DNA from: SZUA-430 sp040080835
GTDB lineage: Bacteria > Pseudomonadota > Alphaproteobacteria > Micropepsales > Micropepsaceae
Assembly (NCBI GenBank): GCA_040080835.1
Contig: JBEBHP010000008.1
Coordinates: 142,411-206,410, forward strand
Length of the DNA stretch: 64,000 nt
Reading direction: 5' to 3'
Under the pieces are notes generated by a model, which worked only from the letters and a program-made list of their open reading frames with translations, did not search any database and was not told the origin of the DNA. Made by a program: the position numbers and the translations under genes. Of the stretch, positions 16,858-26,691 are shown in pieces; within the stretch, counting starts at the first letter, position 1, and each line of letters starts with the position of its first letter.

Positions 16858-19635
16858 ATGTTGCAGCGCCATTCCAGCCGACGCACAAAACTTGATCAGA
16901 CCGTCCTGAACCAGCGCCTCGCTGGAGCAGCATCGTATGACCGAATCGCAGGCTACTTCCGTTCCAGCCTTTTCGAGGTGGCGGGAGAGGCTTTGTCCAG
17001 CGTGCATGGCAAGGTCCGCATCATTTGCAACTCGGACCTCGACCCCATTGATCTTTCGACAGCGGCATCGGCCCAGAATGCCTTGCGCAAAAGCTGGTGC
17101 AGCGCACGCCCGGAGGACGCGCCGGAAGCCGCTCTGCCACGGTACCGCGCCCTTTATGACGCCCTGACCTCGGGCAAGATGGAAGTGCGTGTCCTTTCCG
17201 ACGAAGCCTTCGGCCTCATACACGGCAAGGCGGGTGTAATCCGCCGCACCGATGGAAGCGCAACCGCGTTCCTGGGCAGTGTCAATGAAAGCAAATCAGC
17301 GTGGGAGCTGAACTACGAACTCCTCTGGGAAGACAACTCGTCTGAAACCGTGCAATGGGTACAGGAAGAGTTCGACGCACTCTGGAACGACAGGCGGGCG
17401 ATGGATCTTTCCGTTTGCCCCTTCATTGTCAGCGACATCAAGCGGATCGTCCGCCGCAAGGTCGTGGAACCCGAGGAACTGAAACACCAGGACGACACCG
17501 CCGTAGTGGGCGCGGCTGCAGCGGTGGAGATGCCTGTCTACCGCAAGGAGCAAGGGCTCTGGCCACATCAGAAATACTTCGCCCAGTTGGCCTTGGAGCG
17601 CCACAGGCTGGACGGTGCAAGGCTCGTGCTGGCAGACCAGGTCGGGCTAGGAAAAACAGTCCAGCTTGCCATGGCGGCGCTCTTGATGGCTCTGGAGACC
17701 CCAGATGGTGGCCCCATCCTGATACTTGCCCCCAAACCTCTGTTGCAGCAATGGCAGGGCGAAATGAAGGATTTGCTGCAGTTGCCATCCGCCAGGTGGA
17801 ATGGCCGAGCCTGGATCGACGAACACGGCCTCGAATACCCGTCAGACGGCGTAAAGTCGCTCGGCAAGTGTCCCAGACGGATCGGGCTCGTCTCCCAGGG
17901 CCTGGTCGTGCGCGGTCAAAGCGAAGTGATCCAGCAGCTGCTGGCGCGGAAATACACCTGCGTGATCGTGGACGAAGCCCACCGCGCCCGCCGTCGGAAA
18001 GTGCCAAAGGTTGATGCAAGCACCGAGGAAGTTGATGAGAAGGCCGAGCCGAACAAACTGATGAAGTTCCTGCGGGATATTGGCTCGAAAACCTCCAGCA
18101 TGTTGCTTGCCACAGCGACGCCCGTGCAGTTGCATCCGGTCGAAGCATGGGACCTGCTCGAAATCCTCTCCAATGGTAACGAGGGTGTTCTGGGCGGTTG
18201 GACCCGCTCAAGTCCGTGGTTTCGCCCAAGTGTTTGCCTCGCGATTGCGAATGGACAGCAAACCGTGCCCAGCGAACCGAAGGACGGTTGGGAGTATGTC
18301 CGCGATCCCCTACCCTCTAAGTTCGAAGGAGACGGCTTTGCCAGCATTCGACGCAACTTGAACGCACGAGACACCGACTGGCAGTTCACGCCCGAAACTT
18401 TCAATAAACTCTCACCAGCCTTGGGCAAGGTGCAGCTGCGAAACAATGTCTTGCCCGGGTACGGAGAACAGCACAATCCGCTGCTGCGTTGCATCGTCAG
18501 ACGTACGCGCTCCTACCTGGAAGCCACCATCAACCCCGCCACAGGCAGCTACTTCCTCCCTAGGGTGTCTGTGAAGCTCTTCGGAGAAGACGAAACAGGC
18601 GCGCTCACACTCAGCAGCTACCTGCTCGAAGCATACCGGGAAGCTGAAAACTTCTGCCGCCTCCTTCAAAAACGAATCAAGGGCGCGGGCTTCTTCAAAA
18701 CCCTGCTACTTCGCCGCCTCGGAAGTTCCATCGAAGCCGGACGAAGCACCGTGCAAAAGCTCTTGGGCCACGATCCAGATGCTCCCAATGATGAAGATGA
18801 CGACGACAGCGATGAACTTTCGACCACAGGCAACGCCGAGTCCGAGTTCAAGAACTTTACACCAGCCGAAATCGCGTCGCTGAACAGGTGTCTCCAGCTT
18901 TTGCAGGAAGGTGGCAACAAGGACCCAAAACTTGAAGCAGTGCTATCCTACCTTTTGGGCACACGACCTGACGCCGTCCGTCCATGGAGAGAACTGGGAT
19001 GCATCCTGTTCTCCCAGTACTATGACACCGCCAAATGGATCGGCGAAGAACTCGCCAAGCGGTCCGAATTCGCCGGAATGCAGATCGGTCTCTATGCTGG
19101 AAGCAATCGATCCGGAATCTGGACGAACGGCAAGTTTCAGCGAACTGACCGTGAAAAACTGAAGGCAGCAGTAAGAAATGGCAGCCTGAAGCTGCTCCTC
19201 GGCACCGATGCGGCATCGGAGGGCTTGAACCTCCAGCGGCTCGGGACCCTGATCAACATCGACTTGCCCTGGAATCCGACGCGGCTCGAACAGCGCAAGG
19301 GCCGCATCCAGCGTATTGGCCAGATCCGCGATGAAGTCTGGATCGCCAACCTGCGCTACCGGGATTCTGTCGAAGACAGGGTGCACCAGGTTCTCGCCAG
19401 CCGCCTGGCCTCGATCCATCAGCTCTTCGGACAGATCCCGGACACGTTGGAAGATGTTTGGGTCAAGCTTGCACTTGAAACCGAAGCTGAAGCCCGCCAA
19501 CTCATCGACCGTGCGGCAGCGACAAAGAACCCGTTCGACGCCAAATACAGCAAGGTCGTAGACGCCGACTGGGAAACTCGGGAACTCGTAATCGATCCGA
19601 TGTCTGTTGCTGAACAAATGGAACAGGGGTGGTGA
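16858..19635 (+). CDS. PLD-domain SNF2-type helicase of the anti-phage module
   Basis: A 925-aa protein. The N-terminus (1-175) is a phospholipase-D-like domain with one HxK motif (IHGKAG, H122/K124) and FLGSVNESKSAW. A SF2/SNF2 helicase follows: Walker A QVGLGKTVQ (K266), DEAH box (D372-H375), TATPVQLHP (motif III), and C-terminal motifs GTDAASEGLNLQ and QRKGRIQRIGQ. An acidic loop (DEDDDDSDE) lies near residue 645. It presumably translocates on and cleaves or remodels unmodified foreign DNA. Similar PLD/SNF2 proteins serve in DISARM (DrmC, DrmD) but there as separate genes. Last gene of the operon. Confidence 0.92.
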   Translation: MLQRHSSRRTKLDQTVLNQRLAGAASYDRIAGYFRSSLFEVAGEALSSVHGKVRIICNSDLDPIDLSTAASAQNALRKSWCSARPEDAPEAALPRYRALYDALTSGKMEVRVLSDEAFGLIHGKAGVIRRTDGSATAFLGSVNESKSAWELNYELLWEDNSSETVQWVQEEFDALWNDRRAMDLSVCPFIVSDIKRIVRRKVVEPEELKHQDDTAVVGAAAAVEMPVYRKEQGLWPHQKYFAQLALERHRLDGARLVLADQVGLGKTVQLAMAALLMALETPDGGPILILAPKPLLQQWQGEMKDLLQLPSARWNGRAWIDEHGLEYPSDGVKSLGKCPRRIGLVSQGLVVRGQSEVIQQLLARKYTCVIVDEAHRARRRKVPKVDASTEEVDEKAEPNKLMKFLRDIGSKTSSMLLATATPVQLHPVEAWDLLEILSNGNEGVLGGWTRSSPWFRPSVCLAIANGQQTVPSEPKDGWEYVRDPLPSKFEGDGFASIRRNLNARDTDWQFTPETFNKLSPALGKVQLRNNVLPGYGEQHNPLLRCIVRRTRSYLEATINPATGSYFLPRVSVKLFGEDETGALTLSSYLLEAYREAENFCRLLQKRIKGAGFFKTLLLRRLGSSIEAGRSTVQKLLGHDPDAPNDEDDDDSDELSTTGNAESEFKNFTPAEIASLNRCLQLLQEGGNKDPKLEAVLSYLLGTRPDAVRPWRELGCILFSQYYDTAKWIGEELAKRSEFAGMQIGLYAGSNRSGIWTNGKFQRTDREKLKAAVRNGSLKLLLGTDAASEGLNLQRLGTLINIDLPWNPTRLEQRKGRIQRIGQIRDEVWIANLRYRDSVEDRVHQVLASRLASIHQLFGQIPDTLEDVWVKLALETEAEARQLIDRAAATKNPFDAKYSKVVDADWETRELVIDPMSVAEQMEQGW

Positions 19636-19672
19636 TCGCGACGACGAAAGCAGCGACTTCGGATCTGTAGCG

Positions 19673-20821
19673 TCACAATTTCAGAATTCGCGAATTCCAA
19701 TCTGTGGTCCGCAAAGGATCCAACTCATCCGCATAGTCCAGTGCAAAGCGGACCCATCGGTCGAGTGCTTCCGCATTCAGGCCTTCTTGCGACGATGCAG
19801 CGGCGGATTGCACCGCTTCGACGTAGGAACGGATTGCAGCAGCCTCCTTCCAAGTCTTGGCATCGTCACCTATTTTCGTTTTCCGTGCCTGCAGATCCTT
19901 GCAAAGACGATCCTGGCGCTCCCGTTCCTGCATCGCTTGCCAATGTCGTCGATCCTCTTCCGCCTTTTGCGCGCGCCTCGCTTTTTCCAATTCAGAGTGC
20001 ATCACAATTGCCGCAACAAACTCCGCCACCATTTCTTCTAATGGTTTGCTGCCGTCATCGCGCCACACATCCGGAACACCGGAAGGCATCCCCGCGATGA
20101 TCTTCAGACATGCCTTGCCGGAAGGTGTTTTGATCTGGGTCCAACGCTGATTTGAAAAAATTCTCTTTGCACGCTCTTCGGCTGTCAGTTCCCTGCGGAC
20201 CTGCTTGACCCACTCTTCGACCCGGAAGGTCGTCCTCTCCTGTCCAACAAGTGCCACGAATTGTGTGCTCCGCTGCAGATCAGACTCGAGTCGCACGCCC
20301 CTCGCTTCAAGCCCAACGAATATGCCTTGCAGGATGCGCCGCCTCATCGGCTCAAACGGATCTTGTGGTCGCACGTAGTGTGGAGACCAGCGATAGGACT
20401 CAATTTCCCGGCGGTCACGCTCGATCAGCGCCTGCATCAGCGGATGTGGATTGGGAATTCGCTGAGGAATCTTGATCGACGGCGTGCGCGCGAGAAGCTC
20501 TCTCCACAATTCCTCATATGCGTTTCTGACGGCCCCCTCATTCTCCGCCTTGGCGCTTTCGCGTCGTTGCCCCCAAATCTTGATGACGGGGTCGGGGTTC
20601 GGGCCACGTTCGACTTCGATGAGAGGTGGGCGCACGACACGCTTACCGCTCGCCTTCTTCGCCCAGTACCCGCGCGGAGGCACGGGTACACCATGCCGTT
20701 CGCAAAGCTTCCCAAGGCCGCGTCCCGAGATGCCATATTGGGCCGCCAGCTTGTCCACCGGAACCGACCAGACGGCATCATATAAAGCCTTCCGGCTCAA
20801 CGGTGCATCCCGCTTGACCAT
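19673..20821 (-). CDS. HTH/coiled-coil protein of unknown function
   Basis: A 382-aa protein, start ATG 20821 (MVKRDAPLSRKALYDAVWS). The N-terminus contains a helix-turn-helix with the recurrent motif YGISGRGLGKLCERHGVP then RGYWAKK (about residues 23-58), seen in many uncharacterised bacterial proteins. A basic middle region follows. Residues about 255-330 form a strongly charged coiled coil (ELEKARRAQKAEEDRRHWQA). It converges on the PLD-helicase gene with a 37-bp gap, so it is not in that operon but may be cargo of the same defence hotspot. I do not recognise a characterised homologue. Confidence 0.75.
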   Translation of the reverse strand: MVKRDAPLSRKALYDAVWSVPVDKLAAQYGISGRGLGKLCERHGVPVPPRGYWAKKASGKRVVRPPLIEVERGPNPDPVIKIWGQRRESAKAENEGAVRNAYEELWRELLARTPSIKIPQRIPNPHPLMQALIERDRREIESYRWSPHYVRPQDPFEPMRRRILQGIFVGLEARGVRLESDLQRSTQFVALVGQERTTFRVEEWVKQVRRELTAEERAKRIFSNQRWTQIKTPSGKACLKIIAGMPSGVPDVWRDDGSKPLEEMVAEFVAAIVMHSELEKARRAQKAEEDRRHWQAMQERERQDRLCKDLQARKTKIGDDAKTWKEAAAIRSYVEAVQSAAASSQEGLNAEALDRWVRFALDYADELDPLRTTDWNSRILKL

Positions 20822-21515
20822 GGCAGCCCCTATTCGTTCGGATTCTTCAACTTCTCCAACAAGTACGCGCGCTCCACACGACCCTCGTAGTTGCTCTGCA
20901 TCGCCAGAGAGTAAGGGGAATCCAAAACTTGCCAACAGAGGACAGCTATCGGCAACGGCAATGCTGCCGCAGAAGAGCCCAGGTAAGGGAATTCAAAATT
21001 GAAAGGCCATTTTCATGACTATGATCTCTCCCAGCCCGTTGAACTATTGCACACCACAGAGCGGCTCGTCCTAGCCAAACAAAATCCAAATTGATCAATA
21101 GCTAGTGTCAGGCTTCAGCTGCGTGAGTGAAGCTGGTCCACCCCTTTCACGACACACGAGTATGCCCAGCAAGGGGGGGGGAAGACCAAATCTCATTGAA
21201 GCGTACTCACCCCGGACATTAGAACCCTGAGTAATGAATGGCATTGGAGACATTTCTACGAATAGGAAGTCATTACACAGAATCAAGAAGCAGAAAGTGC
21301 GACGTTTACCATCGTTAACAACAAAATTTCACTGTTGATCAATGTCGTCAAATGCCACTCAACAAACCCCACACGCTGATACCGATGGTTTCCGACTTGC
21401 AACCACCTCATTCAAAAGCCCGCAATCGGTATCACGGCCTTAATGTTGGTACGGAGCGCACGTCGATTGCCGCAGTCAACAACCTGAAGCTGACTTTGTG
21501 CAAAGCAAAACATAG
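20822..21515. other. Intergenic stretch with a G9 tract
   Basis: About 690 bp without a convincing gene. It contains a run of nine G residues (21173-21181). Short open frames have no recognisable similarity. Confidence 0.45.
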
Positions 21516-21866
21516 TCAGCTTGCTTTTCTAGTGACCACACGCAAAATTATAGACTTGTCACTCGCCGTTTTCCCAAGCATTTCCCTTATCCTTCCAACA
21601 ATAACGCCCCTCGCGTAGGTAATGGGTGCGCTCTTTCCAGCGCGCCATCTGCTTATTGTTCCCAGCGACACACGGAACTCGTCTGCGAGCTCCGTCGGTT
21701 GGAACCTGCCATTCAAAACACAATCGACTACGGCTGAAAAATCTTCTTCGCTATCCGAATCATACTTGTCTAAGACGGCCACCAATCTTTTTAGCCCTTC
21801 AACCTCAGCAATCGCTAACTCATGCGCGAGCGCCGATGTTCCATTTGCTTCACGTACTTTGTTCAT
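21516..21866 (-). CDS. Small HTH transcriptional regulator
   Basis: A 116-aa protein starting at ATG 21866 with GGAGC seven nt upstream. A helix-turn-helix lies at about residues 58-80 (TELADEFRVSLGTISRWRAG), preceded by an acidic helical N-terminus and followed by a short basic tail. It is divergent from a GNAT-family gene, and a perfect dyad AAGTTG-A-CAACTT sits in the shared promoter region. It likely represses its own gene and its neighbour. The family is not identified beyond the HTH. Confidence 0.72.
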   Translation of the reverse strand: MNKVREANGTSALAHELAIAEVEGLKRLVAVLDKYDSDSEEDFSAVVDCVLNGRFQPTELADEFRVSLGTISRWRAGKSAPITYARGVIVGRIREMLGKTASDKSIILRVVTRKAS

Positions 21867-21964
21867 TTTTTGCTCCAATCGCTAATATACGCGAGTCATC
21901 GCGTCGCTAACCGGACTAACCCGGAGACGTGCGCTCACTGAATACAATGCATTAGATAGTACAA

Positions 21965-21996
21965 AAGTTGACAACTTGCAACTTTTTTGCATACTG
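21965..21996 (+). promoter_or_regulatory. Promoter with overlapping operator dyad for the GNAT gene
   Basis: TTGACA at 21968-21973 is followed after 16-17 bp by CATACT/ATACTG (21990-21996), a good sigma-70 promoter pointing at the GNAT gene. The perfect dyad AAGTTG-A-CAACTT (21965-21977) covers the -35 box, and a further CAACTT half-site follows at 21979-21985. This is where the divergent HTH protein would bind. Confidence 0.6.
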
Positions 21997-22062
21997 GCGG
22001 CCAAGAAATTTTTAGGAGAAACAAGGTCAGATAATTAACCCCACATTAATTGCGGAGTTCCA

Positions 22063-22755
22063 ATGCGCCGATTTATAGTGCGGGAAGCACGATTGTTTGA
22101 ATACGACGACATCCGAAGATTTTATGAGGAAAACCCAGACGAACACGTCATGTTTCGAGGCGAAGAGGTCGTCAAACGAGCGATTTCGAGCGGCGTCTTC
22201 TTCTTAGCACTCGATACCGACAAGGACAGCACGAACCGCATCTTTGGTGCGAGCGCCGTGTACGATGTGCCTTGCCAAGATGACAAAGGCGGCAGCCTCT
22301 TGCTTAAGGAAGCAGGAGGTTCATTGGTAGCCCCATCATACCGGGGGTTCGGCATTCACAAGGTGTTTCACCACCTCCGAATGCTTCACGAACAAGTACT
22401 CGACAAAAATGGGTGCGACGCACACTTCGGTGCAATAATTTGCCCCAACAAAGAATCTGAGAGCAACATCCTAAAGGCTGGATTTGAACCTTGGCACGAA
22501 GTGCCAGCAGCCCTAGTAAACGAACGCGCTCCTTTCGCCAAAGAGGGTCAGGAAATAAGATTTTTCAAATTCAATAAAGACAACATAGTTCAACAGGCCG
22601 CGCTTCTGCTGAAAGCCGAATACCGCGGCAATGTCTCCAGAGACTATAATGGATCAAACGAGGCCGTACCGCTGGTACTTGATGTCGAGCTTCTAAAACA
22701 CTATCGCCCGGTTATAGAGCAATTGGCGCGAGGTGACCTCAGCGCTTTGAGATGA
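22063..22755 (+). CDS. GNAT-fold acyltransferase-like protein
   Basis: A 230-aa protein starting at ATG 22063 behind GGAG. Residues about 1-160 fit a GNAT N-acetyltransferase fold: an N-terminal strand (FIVREARLFEYDDIRRFYEE), an acetyl-CoA-type segment VAPSYRGFGIHKVFHHLRM (motif A position, R/G-x-x-G-I/L/V), and ICPNKESESNILKAGFE (late motif B). The C-terminal 70 residues are helical and unassigned. The promoter carries an operator likely bound by the divergent HTH protein. The pairing resembles a regulated toxin or modification gene, but a toxin role is only inference. Confidence 0.7.
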   Translation: MRRFIVREARLFEYDDIRRFYEENPDEHVMFRGEEVVKRAISSGVFFLALDTDKDSTNRIFGASAVYDVPCQDDKGGSLLLKEAGGSLVAPSYRGFGIHKVFHHLRMLHEQVLDKNGCDAHFGAIICPNKESESNILKAGFEPWHEVPAALVNERAPFAKEGQEIRFFKFNKDNIVQQAALLLKAEYRGNVSRDYNGSNEAVPLVLDVELLKHYRPVIEQLARGDLSALR

Positions 22756-23882
22756 CAAACTCAGCCGCTCAGAGTTAAAAATGAAGTCTAAATTCGAAAT
22801 CTAGTTCACTATCAAGTTACCATTCGGTGCTCATCATTCGGCGTTATCCGGCCCCCCCCCCTCGCATCCATCCATTTGACTCGGTGGTTACAACTAGATG
22901 AACTCGCCGAGCAAATTGTCACTTAAGTGAACAATGAAGTCGTCGCAGATGTCGTAAAACGCTCAGTGCCAGGCTTGACCCTGCTAACTCGTTACAATGT
23001 CGCACAAACCTCAAATCAACAGTTGCCATATTCGGCCTGATACTCTCGCTCCCGCTCCTCCTCCACGGTATAGTTCGCGGGCCACTCAGCTGCCTCTTTT
23101 TCCTCGATCCCCTGCAATTGAAGCTCACAGACTGGGCAATGAAATTCTTCCGCAACAAAATCTTTCTACACCCACTCGAACGCTCCAGCTTCGTCGTGGT
23201 TACTGTCTGTTCTCGTCAATGCTTCCGAATTTTCCAGAGCTTGATCCCGGACCGACTTCTTCAGCGAGTTGAATCAGTCTCGAGACTGCTGCACCCGAAC
23301 TTTGATTGCATCAATCCTAGCACGCGCCGCATGCTCCAATAGCTTCTGAGGAGCCTTTGCGCTCGACGCGCCCAACCAGTTATCCAAAGTCAAATTCATC
23401 GTGCTGAGAATCCGTTGTGCCGCATGCCAGTGCTGCGCTTCCCAGGCGTCGAGCCTGATGGTCTTGAAGAGTGAGTCCAGACGCATGGTGCGGGAGTTGC
23501 TTCACGAGACACATGATTCAATTGAGGCCCTTTAGTCCCGACTGTATTGACTGAAACTTGGGCCGAGAAGCTCGCGCAGCTCACGATAACCGATACTGCC
23601 CAATACCGAACTACAGCTCTTCCTTGTGTAGTCAGTTCCTTAGAGTCGAACATTGCACTCAGAACACGAGCCCATTCCAACCAAAAATGGTCGCGCTGGT
23701 GCCTGAGCGGAGAGTGTGCACGGTCAATGGTCAGTTAACGTGCGCGAGCGCACCGAAGAGTTTTTTTGACCTGAGAGGCCGCTAAAAGCAATCCGTATCA
23801 ATACAGACTATCGCAATTGGTTAGTCGCAGACATACTCAACCACTAATTGCCTGGAGGGCGGCAAAATACTAACAATAGAGA
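22756..23882. other. 1.1-kb region without a confident gene
   Basis: Low coding signal on both strands. It includes a run of ten C residues (22852-22861). A 70-codon minus-strand frame (23274-23486, MRLDSLFKTIRLDAWEAQHW) looks protein-like but has no start context I trust. Possibly decayed genes. Confidence 0.4.
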
Positions 23883-26648
23883 TTGACGCAACATAAGGTC
23901 ACGCGCTTGTTCATCGCAGAAATACCAGAAGACGAACTCGATCCAATAACCAGAGCCGCTTTGAAGTCATGGGGCTTGGAAAGCCTGACCCAAATTCAGC
24001 TGTTGGCACTACGAGCCGGAATTGCCAAGTGCGCAAGTCAGGTCGTTTGCGCGCCGACATCGTCGGGTAAAACGCTTGTAGGCGAAATCGCAATTTTATC
24101 AGCGATTAGTCGGGGGTGGAACTGCCTGTATCTGGTCTCACACAAAGCGTTGGCGGATCAGAAATACTCCGACTTTCAATCTCGGTTTGGAGAGCACGCT
24201 GACGACCCGGTAGCCTCTGTCGGATTGAGCACCGGCGACCGAGACGAGGGCGAAGTGACCCCTCGACTATTAGTCGCGACCTACGAGAAAGCGTTGGCAC
24301 TGCTCATGTCAGGTCAGATAACCGCCGCTGGTCTCGCCGTAATCGCTGACGAGCTGCAAATCATCAATGAGACTTCTCGAGGCCCAAACATCGAAACGCT
24401 TTGCACGATCCTGAAGCAACGAGGCGTCGAACAATTCGTTGCTTTAACTGCAACTATCGGAAACGCTCAAGATCTTGCCGACTGGTTGAATTGCGAGCTG
24501 GTTTGCTGCAACAACCGCGACGTCGATTTGAACCAAGAGATTTGGTCAGACGGCGAAGGCTACTTGGTCAAATTCGGGCAGGAGACTGGGGCTCCTTGTC
24601 ACGCGGGCCAACAGATACCGACTGATCCAATAGAAGTGGTTCGTCACCTCGTCTCGATAAATCGTGGGCCAGTTTTGGTCTTCACCGAATCAAGGCAGGA
24701 GGCGAGTGAATACGCGGAGCGATATAGTCTGACGTTGGCGCGAACCGCAGATGGCATTGTCGTCGCTGAACAACTTGAGTTGTTTTCCGAGCCGACCGAA
24801 TCCTCCCAACAGCTACAAAGGAATGCGCAAAGGAGAGTCGCATTTCACACTGCCGACCTAACGGCGCAAGAACGCCAAGTGATTGAAAAGGGTTTCTCCC
24901 AAGCGGCATTTGACGTCTGTTTTGCGACTTCGACTCTCGCCGCAGGGGTAAACTTTCCGTTTCGGTCAGTAGTATTTCCTAAACTCACCTACCAATACGG
25001 TGAAAGACAGGGGCACATGATTGTGCGCTCTGACTATAGAAACATGTCAGGCAGGGCGGGCCGACTAGGATATCACTCGGACGGCTACGCAGTTTTGCTG
25101 CCCAGAAATACTCGCGAACTAAGACATGCGAACCATCTCGTCTTACCCGAAAATGATAACGTAGATTCTAAGTTCGTCAGCGTCAGCATGAGAAGAACCG
25201 TGCTGTCGCTCATCGCATCCCAGGTGGTTACGACGCGGGACAATATGACAGACTTCTTTCAGAACACACTCTACTGGCATCAAATTCGCGAGCGGAATCC
25301 CAAGATGCTCGAAGATGTTGTCGCCTCCGCAATCGGTTCGGTGGATTGGCTCATCGCTAGCGAACTCATCGAGGCCGATGGCGACTATCTAATGCCGACG
25401 CCCGTTGGCAAAGCAATTGCCCAATCAGGACTTCTGCCCTCGACGGCGGTAAGCTTTCTAAAAATGATGCACGTTAATTTGGCAGCGATCGAAAGTGAGT
25501 TCGAGCGACACATCACAGGACTCATTCATTGGGTGTGTCAGTCTGACGAATTCAGAGGCGAGACCCCCTCTAGATTTTTGCCCTTTCCATCACGCGGCGT
25601 TTCGCATTCGACGGGTTTTGTGCAGTCGCAACTCTTACTTGCTCCGTTGAACAGAACTGACGATCGGGTGAATCAATGCGCGCATGCCGTGATGCTCTTC
25701 AGCCAAGGGGACGCGGAGAGGGTCATAAGACAGCAGACCAACATATCGTCTGGTCAACTACACCGTTTGGCCATCGATGTGGCGTGGGTATTCAACGGCT
25801 TGAGACGAATTGCAAGCGTTCCCGAGATCCACTTCCCCCAAACACTGACGAACAAACTTTCAATGCTCGCGCGTCAGGTGCAATGGGGAGCGCCTGCCGA
25901 GGCCCTCGACATACTCCGCGTTGCTCAACGCGAAGGCGTCCCGGGATTCGGCCGTCAGCGCGCTGTCGCACTACTCAGAAGCGGCATACAGACTTTCGAC
26001 CAGCTCCTATCACACGCGAAGGACGTCTTGCTGACAGTTCTGGGAAATGACCGTCGCACCAACGCCCTGCTTTCCGCTGTTGCGTCTTGCGTTGGCTTCG
26101 GGCCCGGACGATATCAACAAGTGCATAGCGATATGGCGGCCCTTATTGACCTCTCCGATCTCGTGAGCGCATGCGAAGCGTCTATTGGTACCGCGTATGA
26201 AGCGGCCATAAAAACACTTCTCGAGGTGGAGAAGTCTTGGACCGTTCATGCGCTAGATGACGGCCGTCAGAAAAACGTGCCTGATTTGATGATAAAATCC
26301 GACCGCGTTGCGGTGTTGGTAGAGTGCAAGACCACCACGAAAACTCCACCGCTCATCAAGAAGGAGGAAGCCTTCGCCGTTCTTCAGAAGTCAATCGACT
26401 ACGACTCTAGTATGCCGCGCGTTACACTTGGAAAACCTTCTTTCGACGAGCATTCCAAAAAGAAAGCGCAAGCGGCCAAAGATATCTCTCTAATTGAGCA
26501 TGCTGCTTTTATGGAGGGAATTCTTAGGCTTCACGCGAAAGAAATCTCGACAACGGAATTTGTGAACTGGCTATCGGCGCCGGGTGTCGCGGAGTTGGAT
26601 CGCCTTGGGGGACGCCCGATCTATCAAATTGTGCGAGAAGGGCTGTAG
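23883..26648 (+). CDS. Ski2-like helicase fused to PD-(D/E)xK nuclease (Hna-like)
   Basis: A 921-aa protein read from TTG 23883; the true start is uncertain because the best Shine-Dalgarno (GGAGGGCGG) is about 22 nt upstream. Helicase domains: Q-motif-like LESLTQIQLLAL, Walker A APTSSGKT (K63), DExH-type ADELQ (D156/E157), TATIG, motif V-like FATSTLAAGVNFP and NMSGRAGRLG (motif VI). These are signatures of Ski2/Hel308 helicases. The C-terminus carries a PD-(D/E)xK core, VPDLMIK (D801) then VLVECKTTTK (E814, K816). A single-gene helicase-nuclease of this design is known to protect against phage (Hna of Sinorhizobium). Orthology to Hna needs a search. Confidence 0.85.
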   Translation: MTQHKVTRLFIAEIPEDELDPITRAALKSWGLESLTQIQLLALRAGIAKCASQVVCAPTSSGKTLVGEIAILSAISRGWNCLYLVSHKALADQKYSDFQSRFGEHADDPVASVGLSTGDRDEGEVTPRLLVATYEKALALLMSGQITAAGLAVIADELQIINETSRGPNIETLCTILKQRGVEQFVALTATIGNAQDLADWLNCELVCCNNRDVDLNQEIWSDGEGYLVKFGQETGAPCHAGQQIPTDPIEVVRHLVSINRGPVLVFTESRQEASEYAERYSLTLARTADGIVVAEQLELFSEPTESSQQLQRNAQRRVAFHTADLTAQERQVIEKGFSQAAFDVCFATSTLAAGVNFPFRSVVFPKLTYQYGERQGHMIVRSDYRNMSGRAGRLGYHSDGYAVLLPRNTRELRHANHLVLPENDNVDSKFVSVSMRRTVLSLIASQVVTTRDNMTDFFQNTLYWHQIRERNPKMLEDVVASAIGSVDWLIASELIEADGDYLMPTPVGKAIAQSGLLPSTAVSFLKMMHVNLAAIESEFERHITGLIHWVCQSDEFRGETPSRFLPFPSRGVSHSTGFVQSQLLLAPLNRTDDRVNQCAHAVMLFSQGDAERVIRQQTNISSGQLHRLAIDVAWVFNGLRRIASVPEIHFPQTLTNKLSMLARQVQWGAPAEALDILRVAQREGVPGFGRQRAVALLRSGIQTFDQLLSHAKDVLLTVLGNDRRTNALLSAVASCVGFGPGRYQQVHSDMAALIDLSDLVSACEASIGTAYEAAIKTLLEVEKSWTVHALDDGRQKNVPDLMIKSDRVAVLVECKTTTKTPPLIKKEEAFAVLQKSIDYDSSMPRVTLGKPSFDEHSKKKAQAAKDISLIEHAAFMEGILRLHAKEISTTEFVNWLSAPGVAELDRLGGRPIYQIVREGL

Positions 26649-26691
26649 TGACGTAACGCCGCCGCCTCATTCAACCGCTCGCAGTGATCGG

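Noticed and set aside
10218..19635. BREX or DISARM system
   Set aside because: The DUF499 and DUF1156 proteins resemble PglY/BrxC and PglXI, and PLD and SNF2 domains resemble DrmC and DrmD, but PglZ, BrxL, DrmA and DrmB are all absent.
21173..22861. Phase-variable homopolymers (G9 at 21173, C10 at 22852)
   Set aside because: Both tracts lie outside any gene or clear promoter, so a switching role is not supported.
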